Shown piece after piece: positions 13,842 through 26,875 of a DNA stretch of 64,000 nt (position 1 is its first letter; each line of letters opens with the position of its first letter). Location of the stretch: positions 10,076,242-10,140,241 of the forward strand of contig OY978528.1 in NCBI GenBank assembly GCA_963854835.1, written 5' to 3'. Both the position numbers and the translations under genes were made by a program. The notes beneath the pieces are model-generated. The model was not told the origin of the DNA. It ran no database searches and worked only from the letters and a program-made list of their open reading frames with translations. The DNA is from Megamerina dolium (taxonomy: Eukaryota; Arthropoda; Insecta; Diptera; Megamerinidae).

Positions 13842-15088
13842 CGATATTATTTTTTATATATTTTATAAAAGAAAATGAATTATATATATATTTTTTTTCA
13901 CGTAAAAATATCACTAAATTTTTTCTCTAATAGACTTCTATTTTTTTTTTTTTATTTCTAAAAAAAAACCAAAATATATCCCTCAGTCCTCATTGATAAG
14001 CCAACGTTTTAGGCAATTGGGTAGATTAACTTAAATATTTTTGTTATTATTGCTGAGCGCAGTCTTTCAGAGGTACAAATTTGAAAGGATGACAATTTAT
14101 GAGTGCAAAAAAAAAAAATGTAGAACGTAGTAAGAAATTATATGCTATAATCAGGACTGAACCGAATACGATGAAGCTCATATATTGAATAATAGGTGAA
14201 GATGCCTGAAATATACATTATTGGTCTAGTGGAATTGTTTAAATCGCTGCGATTGTGGCATAGATTAGAGATGTAGATATAAACAATAATTCTGAACAAT
14301 GAATTTAAAGTCGAAAATTCCTGCGGGTAGTTAACTAATGTACCTAAACATAAGAGTAGTTGACCATGCTTTTATATTTAATACTGCGTAATTGTTAAAC
14401 AACTATTTAATACTAGTTATCAGTATATATATATATATTTGGTAAATGAATTAATTAATTATTTCAAAAGTATTTGAAATGTACATTTATTTTAATGGAA
14501 AATTTTGCTATTTTCTATTTTTGTTAAAAAAAAAATTGCTAAATACTATAAATAAATACAAATAAAAATATATAAATACTCAATTAAAAAGCGAAAAAAC
14601 TGGAAATTCAATTTAATACAATATACATATATTAGCAATTTTTATTTCTTATTAACACAAAATGAAATGAAAAGTTTAAATATGATTTTTTTTTATGAAA
14701 TATTTAATTTTCCATAAAATGTTATTTTTTTAATTGATTGATTGTTATTTAAAAATGACAAAATTAAATATTTTCAAATTAAATAATTTTTTTTTTTTTT
14801 GAAAATAATTCATTAACTTAATCACATTTTTTGCACTTTGTAGAAAATATGAAACAATCCAAATTTTGCGCAATAAAATATCTAAATGGAGGCGATGAAT
14901 ATAGAAACAAATGAAATCGATTTGACATTGAAAATATTTCAAATGCTGATTAAAATTGTTGGTGTTGTTGTTGTTGTTGGTTGTGGTGTTGGTGTTGGTG
15001 TTGGTATTGATTAAAATCCTTAGGGGGTGAAAAAATCGCATTTTTTTGCGTATCGAATTTATAGTAAATATTTTAAGTAGTTATATAT
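13842..15088. other. Intron stretch without recognisable gene
   Basis: AT-rich DNA with poly-T/poly-A tracts and a TTG/GGTGTTG run near 14958-15010 that gives an Asn/Thr-rich minus-strand ORF (14745-15041). A somewhat more complex patch at 13980-14350 is not attributable to anything. Confidence 0.5.
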
Positions 15089-16111
15089 TAAGGTGAACCA
15101 AAGTTTTCGACATGTTTTAGTCTATTTAAAATTGCTAACTTTTTAAATTCAGTTTTTTTCTGCAACAAGTGCAAAGTGGCACACCCGTTATTTAGAAACT
15201 AGATTAAATAAAAAAATTTTTTCAGCGACATTCAAAATTGAGATTTTTTATGGAAATAGCTACCATCGTCTTGGATTAATTTTTCATCCCTTTTAATATA
15301 CTTGTGCCCTATATCTAACCCTTATGTGGGCTCTTATATAAAATGCATGCAAAAAGGCATAAAAATCAACAAATATCCCCATTGCTACGTAGAAAATGCC
15401 TCTAGAGATGTAAAGCAAATAACTAGCCTCCATTGTGTTTCCATCCCCAACATATTTACGCTCTATCTTCATCCCTTATGAGCGCTACCATATAAAATGT
15501 CCTTCAAAATCGATCAAAAATCATATAGCAGCCTAGAAAACGCCCTGAGAATAGTGAAATGTATGACTGACGCTTCCTAAAGTGTTCATCATCAATATTT
15601 CTTTCAAACATATTAATTCCCATATCAATCCCTTATAGGCGCACATAGAAATCAACGAAAAAATCAAATAGCTGCCCAGCAGTCATCTTTAGAGCATTGA
15701 AATGTATGACCGATTACCATTAATTTTTCCTTCTCAACATTTTCTCTAAACATAGTTACCCTCTATCTTCACTCCTTATGGATGCTCCCATACAAAATGA
15801 ATGCAATAACACATGAAAATCGATAAATAATCACATAGCCGCTTAGAAATCACTTCTAGATTAGTAGAATGTATTGCCAACCCCTATTAATTTTTTCTGG
15901 TCAACATTTCATCCCAACATATTAACCCTCTATGTGCACCTCTTAAGGGGCTCTCCTACAAAATGCATATAAAAATACTTGAAAATCGACACATAGTCCA
16001 ATAAAACGATGAAATGTATGATCGAACTTCCAATAATTGTCAAAATTAAAAAATAGGCGATTCCAAATTTAAAATTTCTTTTTGTTTCTTGGGACAATTT
16101 GACTCACCTTA
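15089..16111 (+). mobile_element. Putative inverted-repeat element carrying a ~153-bp tandem array (family B)
   Basis: The ends are inverted: TA/AGGTGAACCAAA at 15089-15102 and, reverse-complemented, TA/AGGTGAGTCAAA at 16098-16111 (10 of 12 positions identical). Both have TA at the outer edge, as expected of Tc1/mariner-type insertions. Inside are about five units with ATCCCTTATGNGNGCTCNCATAYAAAATG cores (near 15315, 15470, 15630, 15772 and 15935), with TCTAGAGNTGTNAAATGTATGA-like segments between them. There is no transposase. Related family B arrays at 36.1, 44.0, 49.0 and 61.7 kb suggest the array spreads with such an element. The inverted ends could be coincidental. Confidence 0.5.
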
Positions 16112-17815
16112 GTGATATGTAGTTAATATGATCATCATAATGTCGATTACGTAGTCAATTATCATTGATCATTTTATTACAATTCACACGTAATACTTCT
16201 CTTATTCTAGACAATATTTAATCATGCTAATGCAAATAGTATGTTATACTCAAGCAATATCAAACAGCCACAACACAACGATCAGTGTGCATATGATCAT
16301 ACTCGCACGTAAGATATACGGAAGCAAATACAAAAAAAAAAAAACAACAAAAACAAAAAAAAAACTATTAACAATTAAAACAACAATAATAACAACAATC
16401 GGTCGCGTGTATTATTCATATTCTCTCACTCATATTCATGTCACTCCCTCATAGTAGACATATGTACATATGAGGGCCAGTAGGTAAAAGCTATGATCTT
16501 AGATATGAGCAGACACTATGAATAAATACGATTTTTCAATCGTACTAATTTTTTGCAATAATGTGCAATTTATTCTCTATATAAAAAAAAAATATTAATA
16601 TTTTAATTTTAAGAATTTTGAATTTTTAACAAATATTAATATTTTATTTTTCGGAATTTCCGTATGTGTCAAAAAAATTTCAAAATATATAGATTTTGCT
16701 ACAGGGACTATAGAAATCCGCACAATATATATACATGTGGAATTAATGAAGCAATATAGCAATAAAGCAGCAATCACAGAGATAGTGAGTGAATGAATGA
16801 GTGAGTGAGTGAGTAAATGTGATTGAGTTCAAAAACCCTTTTGAGGTCAAATGTGCACATGTTTGATTTTTCATATATTTTTTATTATTATTTTCGTCGT
16901 TTTCCTACATGCTCGCATATATATACAATATAATAAAATGCGAGGTCGTTTTTTTTATTTTATTTTATTTTATTTTTTGTTATCTTAGCTGTTGCTAATT
17001 CTTAATATACAACATTACACAAACTTATACTATGTTGTTGTTTAATTAATTTGTGATTTGAATATTTACAAAAAAAAAAAAAAAAAAAAAATTATTATAT
17101 TTATATTCTCACATTGCTATTTGCATTTGTACTAAAAGGTTATTGTACGACTCATGATGATGACAACGACCACCACCAGACCATTATCATCATCATCACC
17201 GTCAGAGTGGGCGTGATAAAGTAAAATAAAAATGTATTTCAATTATTATTGTTGTTGTTATTTGTTATTTAATTGAATTTGTCATCATTTGCAGAAAGAC
17301 AGAAATAAAAAAAAAAATAAAAAAATTAACACATTTGTATGCATTTTAAATCATCATCGTCATCATCATCATTAGCATCAGCGAGACATAGCAAACAGCA
17401 AAAAAAACATTCAAATACGTATTATGCAATATATTGTATTGTTATTGTTTGAGTTGAATGATATTCAGTGTTTTTTTTTCGGAGGTAAAATTCAAACTGA
17501 ATTTGAAATTAAAATGCAAAAAAAAGAAGAAGAAGAAGACAAACAAACAAAAATATACATATATATATAACAAATGCAAAGATGAAAAAGTTCATTGCAG
17601 TCTATTGAACTGAAAATATTCAAAAGTTTATTGAATATTTAAATATGAACGCATACATATGATGTAAATGATATTAAAATGAAATTTCTATTATTTAATA
17701 TTATTTTTATTCATATTATTACAAATTCTATATATTCAGCATGTATGTGGCTCGAATGCACTTATGAAAGTAAACAAGGAAATACAACAATGAAATAAAT
17801 TTGAACTAAAATTTG
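16112..17815. other. Intron stretch: simple repeats, no gene
   Basis: It contains GTGA/AATGA repeats near 16785-16820, TTTTA repeats near 16950-16980, a 23-nt poly-A near 17070-17091, CAT-rich stretches near 17180-17200 and 17350-17380, and AT-rich filler. No exon signature. Confidence 0.55.
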
Positions 17816-17819
17816 TTCA

Positions 17820-19180
17820 CGAGTACTCATCATAATACTCGCGATTATATTAAATGTCATAAATTCACCAGCAGTCTACTTAGAAAGTACTAAAAACTCA
17901 GTAGATGAGCTTGAATAAATGTTTGCCATCTAAAAGTAGTAGAAATCATGCAAATACTAAAAATGATGCAATATATACCCAACCGGCAATTAATGTCTGA
18001 CTCATGTACTAAAAATTTAGCACACGTGCAAAAATATTCAGCAAAATATACTTTACTGCATAAATTTCTTCATTAAATTGTATAAGCGATATTGTTTTTC
18101 GTGTACTAAAAATTTTACGAAGTTAACTCATGTTAAGCGTTTACTTAAATAGTACTAAAAATTTAAGTAGAAGTATAAAAACAAGAATGCTTCAAATTAT
18201 AAGTATTTTTTTTCAAAATGTAGGAAAAATTAGACATAAAGAGTACTAAAATATTATCAAGAGTGTACAACTAGTCCGTAGAAATATTTTATTGATTAAG
18301 TTATTCCTCTCAAATGTACTAGCAATTACGCAATTATGTACTAGAAAAGTACTAAAAGTACTAAAGTCAATTTATGAAACTGATCAAAATACAATATTTC
18401 AATCCTATAAGCGAGTAGTATCAAAAATTCAGCAAAAATGTAAAAATAATGAAATGCAATGCTGAAATTAAAAATGTTCTTCCTATAAAATGTAATTGCA
18501 ATTATTCAATTATGCAATTGTGCAATTATGAAATAGTACTAAAAATTGGAGTGTAAAATTGAGAGTGTCCAAGTGCAAAAACCATTTTTTTTTAAATAGC
18601 AGCACTAAACGGAATTTAAATCATTTGGATAAACAACTAACTGAAATATTTATAAGAGATGATCGAGAAATATTTAAAATTAGTACTAAATGTATTACTA
18701 AAAGTACTAAAAGTATTAAAAATTATATTTTTTAAAGAAAATCGTACTAAAAGCGTACTAAAAGTATTAAAAATGATATTTTTAAAATCCACAATTATTC
18801 TAAAAATGTTACAATATCATAGAATGAAATCAAAAATAATTTTTTAAAATATTTTAGAACGACAAAGTTACTCAAATATAGTGAATATAAATAGCAATTC
18901 AATATTTTGCAATTATTTCAGAAATATTCTCTCACACACTGAAAGAAGAAAAAAATGGGTTAAAAGTAGTGCCAAAATTTTGAGCTTTAAATGTACTAAA
19001 ACATATTATGATATGCTATAAATATTTGGGCACCACTTGCATGAAAGTAAGCGGAAATTACTCTCTGTTGATCTATCAATAAAATTCTATACAATATACT
19101 AAAAAGTGTGCTGAAAATATACAAAGTATTATACTGTTAAATAGGGATTAGTGCTTTTTAATTTAAGTACTAAAAAGTCT
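17820..19180 (+). repeat. GTACTAAAAA-rich block, direct orientation
   Basis: About twenty occurrences of (A/T)GTACTAAAAATT or close variants lie at irregular intervals of 20-150 bp (for example near 17888, 18009, 18105, 18153, 18243, 18345, 18537, 18682, 18745, 18995 and 19165). They are embedded in AT-rich sequence without an obvious longer unit. All are in the same orientation. The mirror block with TTTTTAGTAC is at 23.3-24.5 kb. Confidence 0.65.
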
Positions 19181-20185
19181 AGCTATATTCCGAAACAGTA
19201 CAATGCCATTAAAAATTAATTAGAGTTTATGTTCAAAACGTCAATAAATAAATTATTTTCCAAATATCCAAAATATTTGATATTAAAATGCAGTGAAAAC
19301 GGTAGAGAGAATATACGAAATTAATAAACGAGAATTATTAGATACTCCAAGCAACGGCGAAAGAAAAATTTCATTTAAATTGTTACTGTAGCAACATTTT
19401 AATATTTTCATTTTAAATTTTGTATATTTTTGAATTAAAAAAAAACAAAATTATTTTGTGGTGTTGCCAACTATTACTTTTTAATTTTTTTATTTTTTTT
19501 TTGTTGCTCTCAAATAGAAAGAAAGTGAAAACGCATGCATGCATGCATTATCAACAAGCAGCAGTATTTGATATGTTTTGACATAATTTTCGTAATTTAT
19601 TTTTTTGAGTTGTTATTATTTGCAACAATAACAACAACAAAAACAACAACAACACCATTAACAACAATAACAAGCGTTACAATAAACACGTGCGAATTTT
19701 CACCACACAGTCACACACACACACACCCATGTTGCCACTCATAGTGCTGCTATCACAATTTGAGATCTATGATGTTGCCAACTTTTTGTTGTTTGGTTGT
19801 ATTAGGTGTCATTAAAAAATGAATATAAACTTGTGAGTTGTTGTTGTTGTTATTCCATTAATATTTAATTTTTTCACTTTTGGTTGCACTCAACTTGTGC
19901 TCAACATGCGCTGTATGGACGGTTTATTGACCTAATGTTGTTTGAATGTTTCGTTATTGTTTTTGTTGTTGTTGTTGTTGTTGGGAATTTCATTTGACCG
20001 TTTAACTTGCTTTATCATATCTGCAACCATTGTGGTTGTTGTTTTTTTGCCTTTGACTTTGAAGCTTTCTTATTGTTACTGGGTATTTACAGATAGATAT
20101 TTACTTGGGCTCCTGTTGTTGTTGTTGCTCTATGACACTTTAATTGCATTGCTGTTGCTGTTGCTAACAATAGAGTTGCTAATAA

Positions 20186-20219
<34 letters not shown>

Positions 20220-21555
20220 ATTGTTGTTTGCATTTTACCTTCAATTTATATTGCGACAAATGGTTGTAACGGCTGTTGTTGTTGTTGTGTTTGCCATTAC
20301 CATTGCCACTATTATAGGTGAAAGTCGTGAACGCGTCAACGCGTCATCGTCCCCATCGTCGCATTGTACATACAAAAACTCATTTGTATTTGTTCATTCA
20401 CATTTTAATTTTATTTTACTTGTGCTGCTGCTGCTGCTGCTGCTGCACTCCAGTTCACTTCAACTCAATCGTACACTCGCTTACACTACGGCTACATGAG
20501 TGCATATGAAAGAAAAGAAATTTTGTTCAAATTTCAAATTCGTAGGTGTAGATTTTGTTTTTGTATTGTGTTGCCTGTTTTTTGTTTGTTTGTTGTTTGT
20601 TTGATTGTTTTCATTTTGTTGTTGAACTTTTTATGGAAAGTTTTGATTTTCCATTTCGATTTTCATTGTCGTTGTTGTTGTTGTTGTTATGCATTTGCTG
20701 CTACAATTATTTTCGCTTTTGCATTTAATTTCGCTGCATTTCAAGTTGAAAGACCTTACTCACTTAGGTTTACTGTGTGTGTTGTTGTGATTGTTGGTGG
20801 TGGTGGTGGTGGTGGTGATGGCTTTTCTCTTTGACATTTGATGTATATGACTGTGTGTGTGTTGTGTGTGGCACATTATTGGCAACATGAAATTAGTTGT
20901 TGTACCTATTGTTGTTGTTGTTATTGTTGTAGCAATAGCATTTAAATGCAATGATAAAATAAATTTGTAAAGAAAAAAAATTATGAAAAAATAAAAAATA
21001 AAAAAAGTAAATAAACAACAACAATAATAAGTAGCAGCAACAACAGCATTTGAAAAGTGAAAACTTATTTTATTAGAGTGACGTTGCACTCATGTGGGTT
21101 TGTGTATGTATATATATGCATTTACTTATTCACATATGGATTTATGTGTGTATGTGTGTGTGTGTGTGTGTTTGTGTGTGTCATTGCACATTTGAAAGTA
21201 AAATTGGTGATCTTTTCATAGTAATTTATTAAATTGATTATATGAGCATATGTATGTATGTACCGATATGTTGTTACAACAACAAAAAGCCATAGGAATT
21301 TTGCACATAATAAAGGTCAGCGATATTAAGTGAAAATACAAATAAATTTTACATATAGTCAAGTGATCAATGATATTAAATAAAAATATTAAAAATTTGA
21401 AATAATTTGCTTTATTAATACCGAAACTTGGAGACCTTACACCATGAGAGATAGATGGTAATACTTTCGAAGACAAAAGAAATTTCTGAGAGGAAGTTCA
21501 TCCATTTGTTTGCAAATGCTATCGTACATACCGAGTTTCAGCATGATTTATACAT
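19181..21555. other. Intron stretch: GTT/CTG/GT repeats, no gene
   Basis: It is dominated by (TTG)n and (CTG)n, such as 19964-19983, 20186-20225 and 20428-20448, (GGT)n near 20790-20812, and (GT)n near 21150-21172. The 185-codon Leu-rich plus ORF at 19942-20499 and its neighbours in other frames come from the TTG runs and show no domain or splice signals. Confidence 0.6.
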
Positions 21556-21559
21556 TCGG

Positions 21560-22250
21560 AAGTATATGTTTGTATGGACGTAAAGTGTAAAAACACTCAG
21601 TACACAATATAATTTGTATGGGAGGTAGGTGTGGGTTTCATCCGATTAGGCTCATTTTCGAATATATCATTTCTGTGAAATGACTAACATCACGTGCTAA
21701 TTTTCACTTAGATTGCTTTACATCTTCATGTAGAAATTGTGAAATTTCTGGTTCAAGAACATATTTTTGTATGGGAGGTAGGCGTGATTTTCATCCGATT
21801 ACGCCCATTTTTGAATATATCATTTCTGTAAAAATATTAACATTACAAACTAATTTTCACTTAGATTGCTTTATATCTTCATGTAAAAAGTGTGAAATTT
21901 CTGATTCAAAAACATGTTTTTGTATGGCAGGTAAACGTAATTTTCATCCAAATACATTCATTTTCGAATACAACTATTTTGTGATTATAGAAACTTCACA
22001 CACTAAATTCTAGTACGATAGATTGATATTTTCGCGAGTAAAGTTGAAAATCATACATTCAACATCATACTTTTGTATGTGAGGTAGGAGTAATTTTCAT
22101 CTGATTACATTAATTTTTTAATATATCATTTTTATGGTAATATTAACTTCATGTACCAAGTTTCACTTAGATAGCAGCCCATCTTCATGAAAAAAGTGTG
22201 AAATTTCCGATTTAATAAGACACTTTTGTATGGGAGGTAAGGCAATAACG
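21560..22250 (-). repeat. Tandem array, family A, inverted copy (~154 bp unit)
   Basis: Five units contain TTTTGTATGGGAGGTAGGCG (near 21617, 21771, 21920, 22078 and 22231), then TGATTTTCATCCGATTANGC and CATTTTCGAATATATCATTT. The spacing is 149-158 bp. This is the reverse complement of the 6.3-7.5 kb unit. Some units include GGCGTGATTTTCATCCGATT followed by ACGCCC, which resembles the hairpin core of family C. Confidence 0.8.
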
Positions 22251-22284
22251 AACCCATTTGTTCTGAAAATATGATATACTTATA

Positions 22285-22510
22285 ATGATACCTTGGGAAT
22301 CCCCTAAATTGCATTAAATATTGTACGTAAAGAAATCTCAAATATAGTAATGATAATTTTCCTTCACTGTTGAGGGCCCTTTGACAATATAACATATTGT
22401 GATGCCTTGTGAATCCCCCAAATTACATTAAAAATATTGTACAGAAAAAAAATCGCCAATACAATAACAATATATATGCTCTTCATCGTTGACAGCTAGC
22501 GCGCGTATTT
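22285..22510. repeat. 114-bp tandem duplication
   Basis: Two copies start near 22287 (GATACCTTGGGAATCCCCTA) and 22401 (GATGCCTTGTGAATCCCCCA). Both continue with AAATTGCATTAAATATTGTAC and end in TTCACTGTTGA / TTCATCGTTGA. Confidence 0.7.
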
Positions 22511-23325
22511 AAAGGAAGAAAAATTATTTATTGAGTCATTTTAAAAATACATAAAAAAAAAACACATTCAAAAAATAAAAAACAAAAACAAAAAAAAGCC
22601 AAAAATAATATTAACAATAATAATAATAAAAAGTTCACACAACCCATGTGAATGTCAACGCAACAAACACAACCAGTTTCTATGAAAGAAGGCAAACCGT
22701 ACGAATGTATATTCGAATGCGAGTACTAAAGTGCATTCACATTCGAACAATGACACCAGCATACTCAACGCATTTTATGACATTGATACAGTTACTTTTT
22801 TTATGTGTATGTGTGTGTGTGTGTAATCAATAAAATCGATGAATCGATTAAATTTGTAGAATTTATTAAATTCCCATTGAACTCTCATGAACTAGGCGTG
22901 CATTACGCAAAGAGGAAATAAAAAAAAAAACAAAAACAAAAACACCAAAAAAATACCAACAAAAATGCGGAACCAATAATACAAAATTTTTGGAAAGAAC
23001 GAAAAAAAAAAAAATGCAAATAAGTCATACAATTTTATACAGATTTAATTATACGGTAATGATGACGATGGTGAATTACTTCAAGATTTTGATCACAGTT
23101 GATGAACACGACCTTGCCTAATCGTGTTGGAGTCAACTCAATGCAGTTTAATGACATTCATATAATGTGTTAAAGTTCATTCTCCTACGCAAAACCGTTT
23201 ATCATAATTAGATAATTCATATTAAATTTATTATTAATATCCAATATTAACATGATTTTGCAATATTATTTAAAGGTTAATCAGTATATTTGCGCAAAAA
23301 TAAGAAACGTGATAAAATGCACATT
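22511..23325. other. Intron stretch, AT-rich, no gene
   Basis: It has AAACAAAAA-type runs, a short (GT)n at about 22806-22823 and otherwise nothing recognisable. ORFs are short and low-complexity. Confidence 0.5.
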
Positions 23326-23329
23326 TGTG

Positions 23330-24545
23330 AAGTATTTTAGTACTAAATTGTTGGAGTCTCGGCGAATTTGCAAAATTATTTTAATTATAATCACGAATAA
23401 ATGTAGTTTTATTATTTGAATAGATTTTTAGTACATTTTTGTACTAAATTTTCGAATTGAAAAATTTTCACTTTAAAAAATAAAAGCACACAATTAGTTT
23501 CAATTAATGTTAGTACAATTTTTAGTACATTTTTTCAACTGTCCTAAACTTTTTAGAACATTCTCATCTTTTTTAGGATAATTTTTGAATCAATTTTATA
23601 TTTTTTTTATATTGTTATATCTTACCATTTTAAGGCATTCATATTTTTTTGCAAATCAATTATTCCTAATATTCTTAATTTGTTTTGTACTAATTCAGAA
23701 AATATGATTGTCATTTCAAATATTTTGCATATTTTGTTTCGTAAGTTATAGTGAAAAATCTCTTTAGCATTTTGTTAAATAGTATTTAGTACTTTTCAAT
23801 TCTAATTTTTTTACTAATGGTTATATTTTTTTTTTGAAGTAAACTTTTCTCAATATTGCAGTGTTTTGAGTTCAATTTAGTACCACAGGAGTGAACTTCT
23901 CTAAATGGATTTGAAGAATATGTATACGTTTCTGTTATTAATGCTTAAAAATAATACTTAGTACATTTTTAGAACACATAGGGTAATATTTTAAGTACAT
24001 TTTTGTTATTTGCAGTCCCTTGTATTAAGAAGTACTAATTTTTTAGTATATTTTATATATTGATTGAGAATTTTCCCAACTTTAATAATAAGTTTATATG
24101 ATTTAAAAAAAACGTTTAAAACTTGTTAGTACTAAACGATAATTGTACAGTACTTCAGTAAGAAGTTCTTTCCGTTCTTTGAAGTAATTTATTAGTTTTT
24201 AGTACTATTTAAGTATCCATTAGTACATTTAAGATTGTTTGCATCAAATTTAGTACCGCAAAACTTCTGTTAGTGCTTGATATACACATTTTTTATTATA
24301 ACAAAAATTGTGATAATTCTTAGTACTAAAACTTTTTAACTTTTATGCAATTAGTTCTAAAAGTTTATAGAATTTGTAATACATTTTTTCGTGCTTGACA
24401 TAAAAATACTTTATTATAACAAAAATTTTGATCTTTAGTACTAAAAAATTGAAACTATCAGACGTTTTGGTTTTGCAGAAAATTATATAATTGCTTGTAC
24501 TAAAAATTTAAACTGCTTGCTTAATTAGTACTATATCTGTAAAAA
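23330..24545 (-). repeat. TTTTTAGTAC-rich block, inverse orientation
   Basis: Around twenty TTTTTAGTAC or TTAGTACATTTTT words, for example near 23335, 23428, 23510, 23525, 23787, 23957, 24035, 24125, 24195, 24245, 24320, 24435 and 24525. They appear mostly in the orientation opposite to those at 17.8-19.2 kb. No longer unit is obvious. On the E75 sense strand these read GTACTAAAAA. Confidence 0.65.
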
Positions 24546-26840
24546 TACTGACTATCTTTTAAAGCATATCCTATTTCAAATATTATTTAATATTATTATA
24601 ATACATAAAAAAAATTAATTTCATTTTAAGTTGCTTTGATAATTTTACTACTTTTTAGCACATATTCTCTAACTCACTTTTCATACCACAATTGCATTTT
24701 CAAACAACAGAAAATTATTTCAAGTTCTAAATTGATTGTAATTGTAATTGTAATTGATTCTAATATATGTTAGTAATGTATGTAGAATTTCATAAGATCT
24801 TTCCATGTGAATGAAGTATTTTTAAGCCTTAACAAATATTTCAGAAATCAAAATCAAAATATTTCCGATTATTAATCACAATTTAGAATAAGATTAATAG
24901 AAAAAAAACAAAAATTGTTCAAAATCTTGGCAAAAAAATAAAGCCAACAATAAAAATTATAAAACTATATTAAGTAACCTTGAAAAATAAATACAGGGAC
25001 ACCAGCAAAAAAAAAAAATAAATAAATAAATAAATTGTGTTCCAAAAGCAAGTGTGCACGATATACATAAGTAGTTGTACAATTTTATATATACAACCCG
25101 TCAACCAATAGAATAACTAGAATGAGAATCAACCAACCAATTAACCAAAACAACAACAACAACAACTAACAATCTAACCAAAACCGATGACCACATTATA
25201 AAAAGTACACACTATATAGGAAACAAGCGATAGAATCAGCAAAAAAAAAAAAACAAAAAAAAAAGCAACAAAAAAAAAAAACAAATATAGGCCTATTTTA
25301 TTTATTTATTTATTTATAAATTATTTTTGTTTACTATTCTTATAATAGTTTTTGCTGAATTTTTTTTATTATACATTTTGTTTATTATTATACTAAAATT
25401 TTTTTTTTTTGCAATTCATTTAAGAAGGCTTGTTCTTTCTTATAACCACCATCATCAACTATTTGCCTACAACTAATCATTTAAATTCATGAATATTGTT
25501 CATATAATCATAATAATAATTATTATTATTATTTATGATTATTTTGAACTTAAGTATTCAATTAGAATCAAAATATGTTTCTTGTTTTTAATATGAAACA
25601 AAAAAAAAAAAAAAAAAAACAACAACAACAACAACAACATTTCAATAAAATGCTAATTAAAGATCAAGGTTGTCTCTGGATTAAGAACCAAAAATAAAAG
25701 GCAACAGTTCTTAGAGTAAAAATATCAAAATCAGTACAATAATATAATTTTAGAAATACAATAAAAATTGCACAATTATATATATACTTGTAGTTAATAA
25801 AAATTATTAAAAATATATAAAAAAAAAAAAAAAATTAAAAAAAATTTGTAGGAAAATTTGTCAAGCAAGTATTTACAAATATTTGCGTTCAACTTTGATA
25901 TCAAGCATTGTTTTCAAATTGTCATCATTAATAAACAAGTTTGTTGTTATGCATTTAATATTTTCAAATTTTTCGCTTGTTTGACTCTACTTGATTGTGA
26001 AACTTATTTAGAATTTGATTGTCATAATGGAAAAATTAATTTTGATATTATAAAAAATATAATCCTCATATATTTAACCTTGATATTTTTCAAATATACT
26101 TTTCATTATCAAATAAGCATACAATTTTCAAAGAGAAATAATCTTAATCCCATGAGTCTCATATTTTTCACCACTAACAATTTTAAGTCTTTTTCCGAAT
26201 ATCATAGCAGCATTAAAATGTTATAAATTGATATCAATTAGATATTGATTTTTATTTTGAAAAATTCTAAATTTTCTATACTCTATATTATTAACAAAGC
26301 TTCCACTGTTCTTACCAATATTTGATTGCAAATTATTGACAATATATATAAAATCAAGGAGAGTCGACAATATATTCATATATAAAATAGATTAAGTCTA
26401 AAATAATGAAGTGCAAAAAAATGAAATTGTACAAAATTCCTCTATGAATAACGTTTATTGACATGCGAAAAACATTGAACGTAACATAGAGGAAATACTT
26501 AAAAATCATAAACTGAATCTCGATGACAAGCAAAGCAAATATATTCAACTACTCACACACTACCCACTGAATAGTAAAGATTTGATTCTTTCTTGATATT
26601 AATATTAGCATGAATATTGCTTCTGACTAATATTTGCTTACTTATAACATGCTTCTTTTAGATTACCTCATAAATCTCTACACGTGTGTGTAAGTATGTA
26701 TATTAGCATTTAAAAAAAAAAATCATATTCAACAAAAATGGCCATGAAAAAGTTCAAATCCCTTCCTTCCTATATATATATATTTATGAAGTTTTGCCAT
26801 TGATGGATCAGCTGTTTGAATTTTTTTGTTTGTTGTTTGC

Positions 26841-26875
<35 letters not shown>

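Noticed and set aside
19942..20499. 185-codon leucine-rich plus-strand ORF resembling a membrane protein
   Set aside because: It is a translation of (TTG)n and (CTG)n runs; other frames over the same bases are equally open and there are no splice or start signals.
25858..26226. 122-codon plus-strand ORF
   Set aside because: Phe/Ile/Asn/Lys-rich as expected for open AT-rich DNA; opposite strand to the host gene, no supporting signals.
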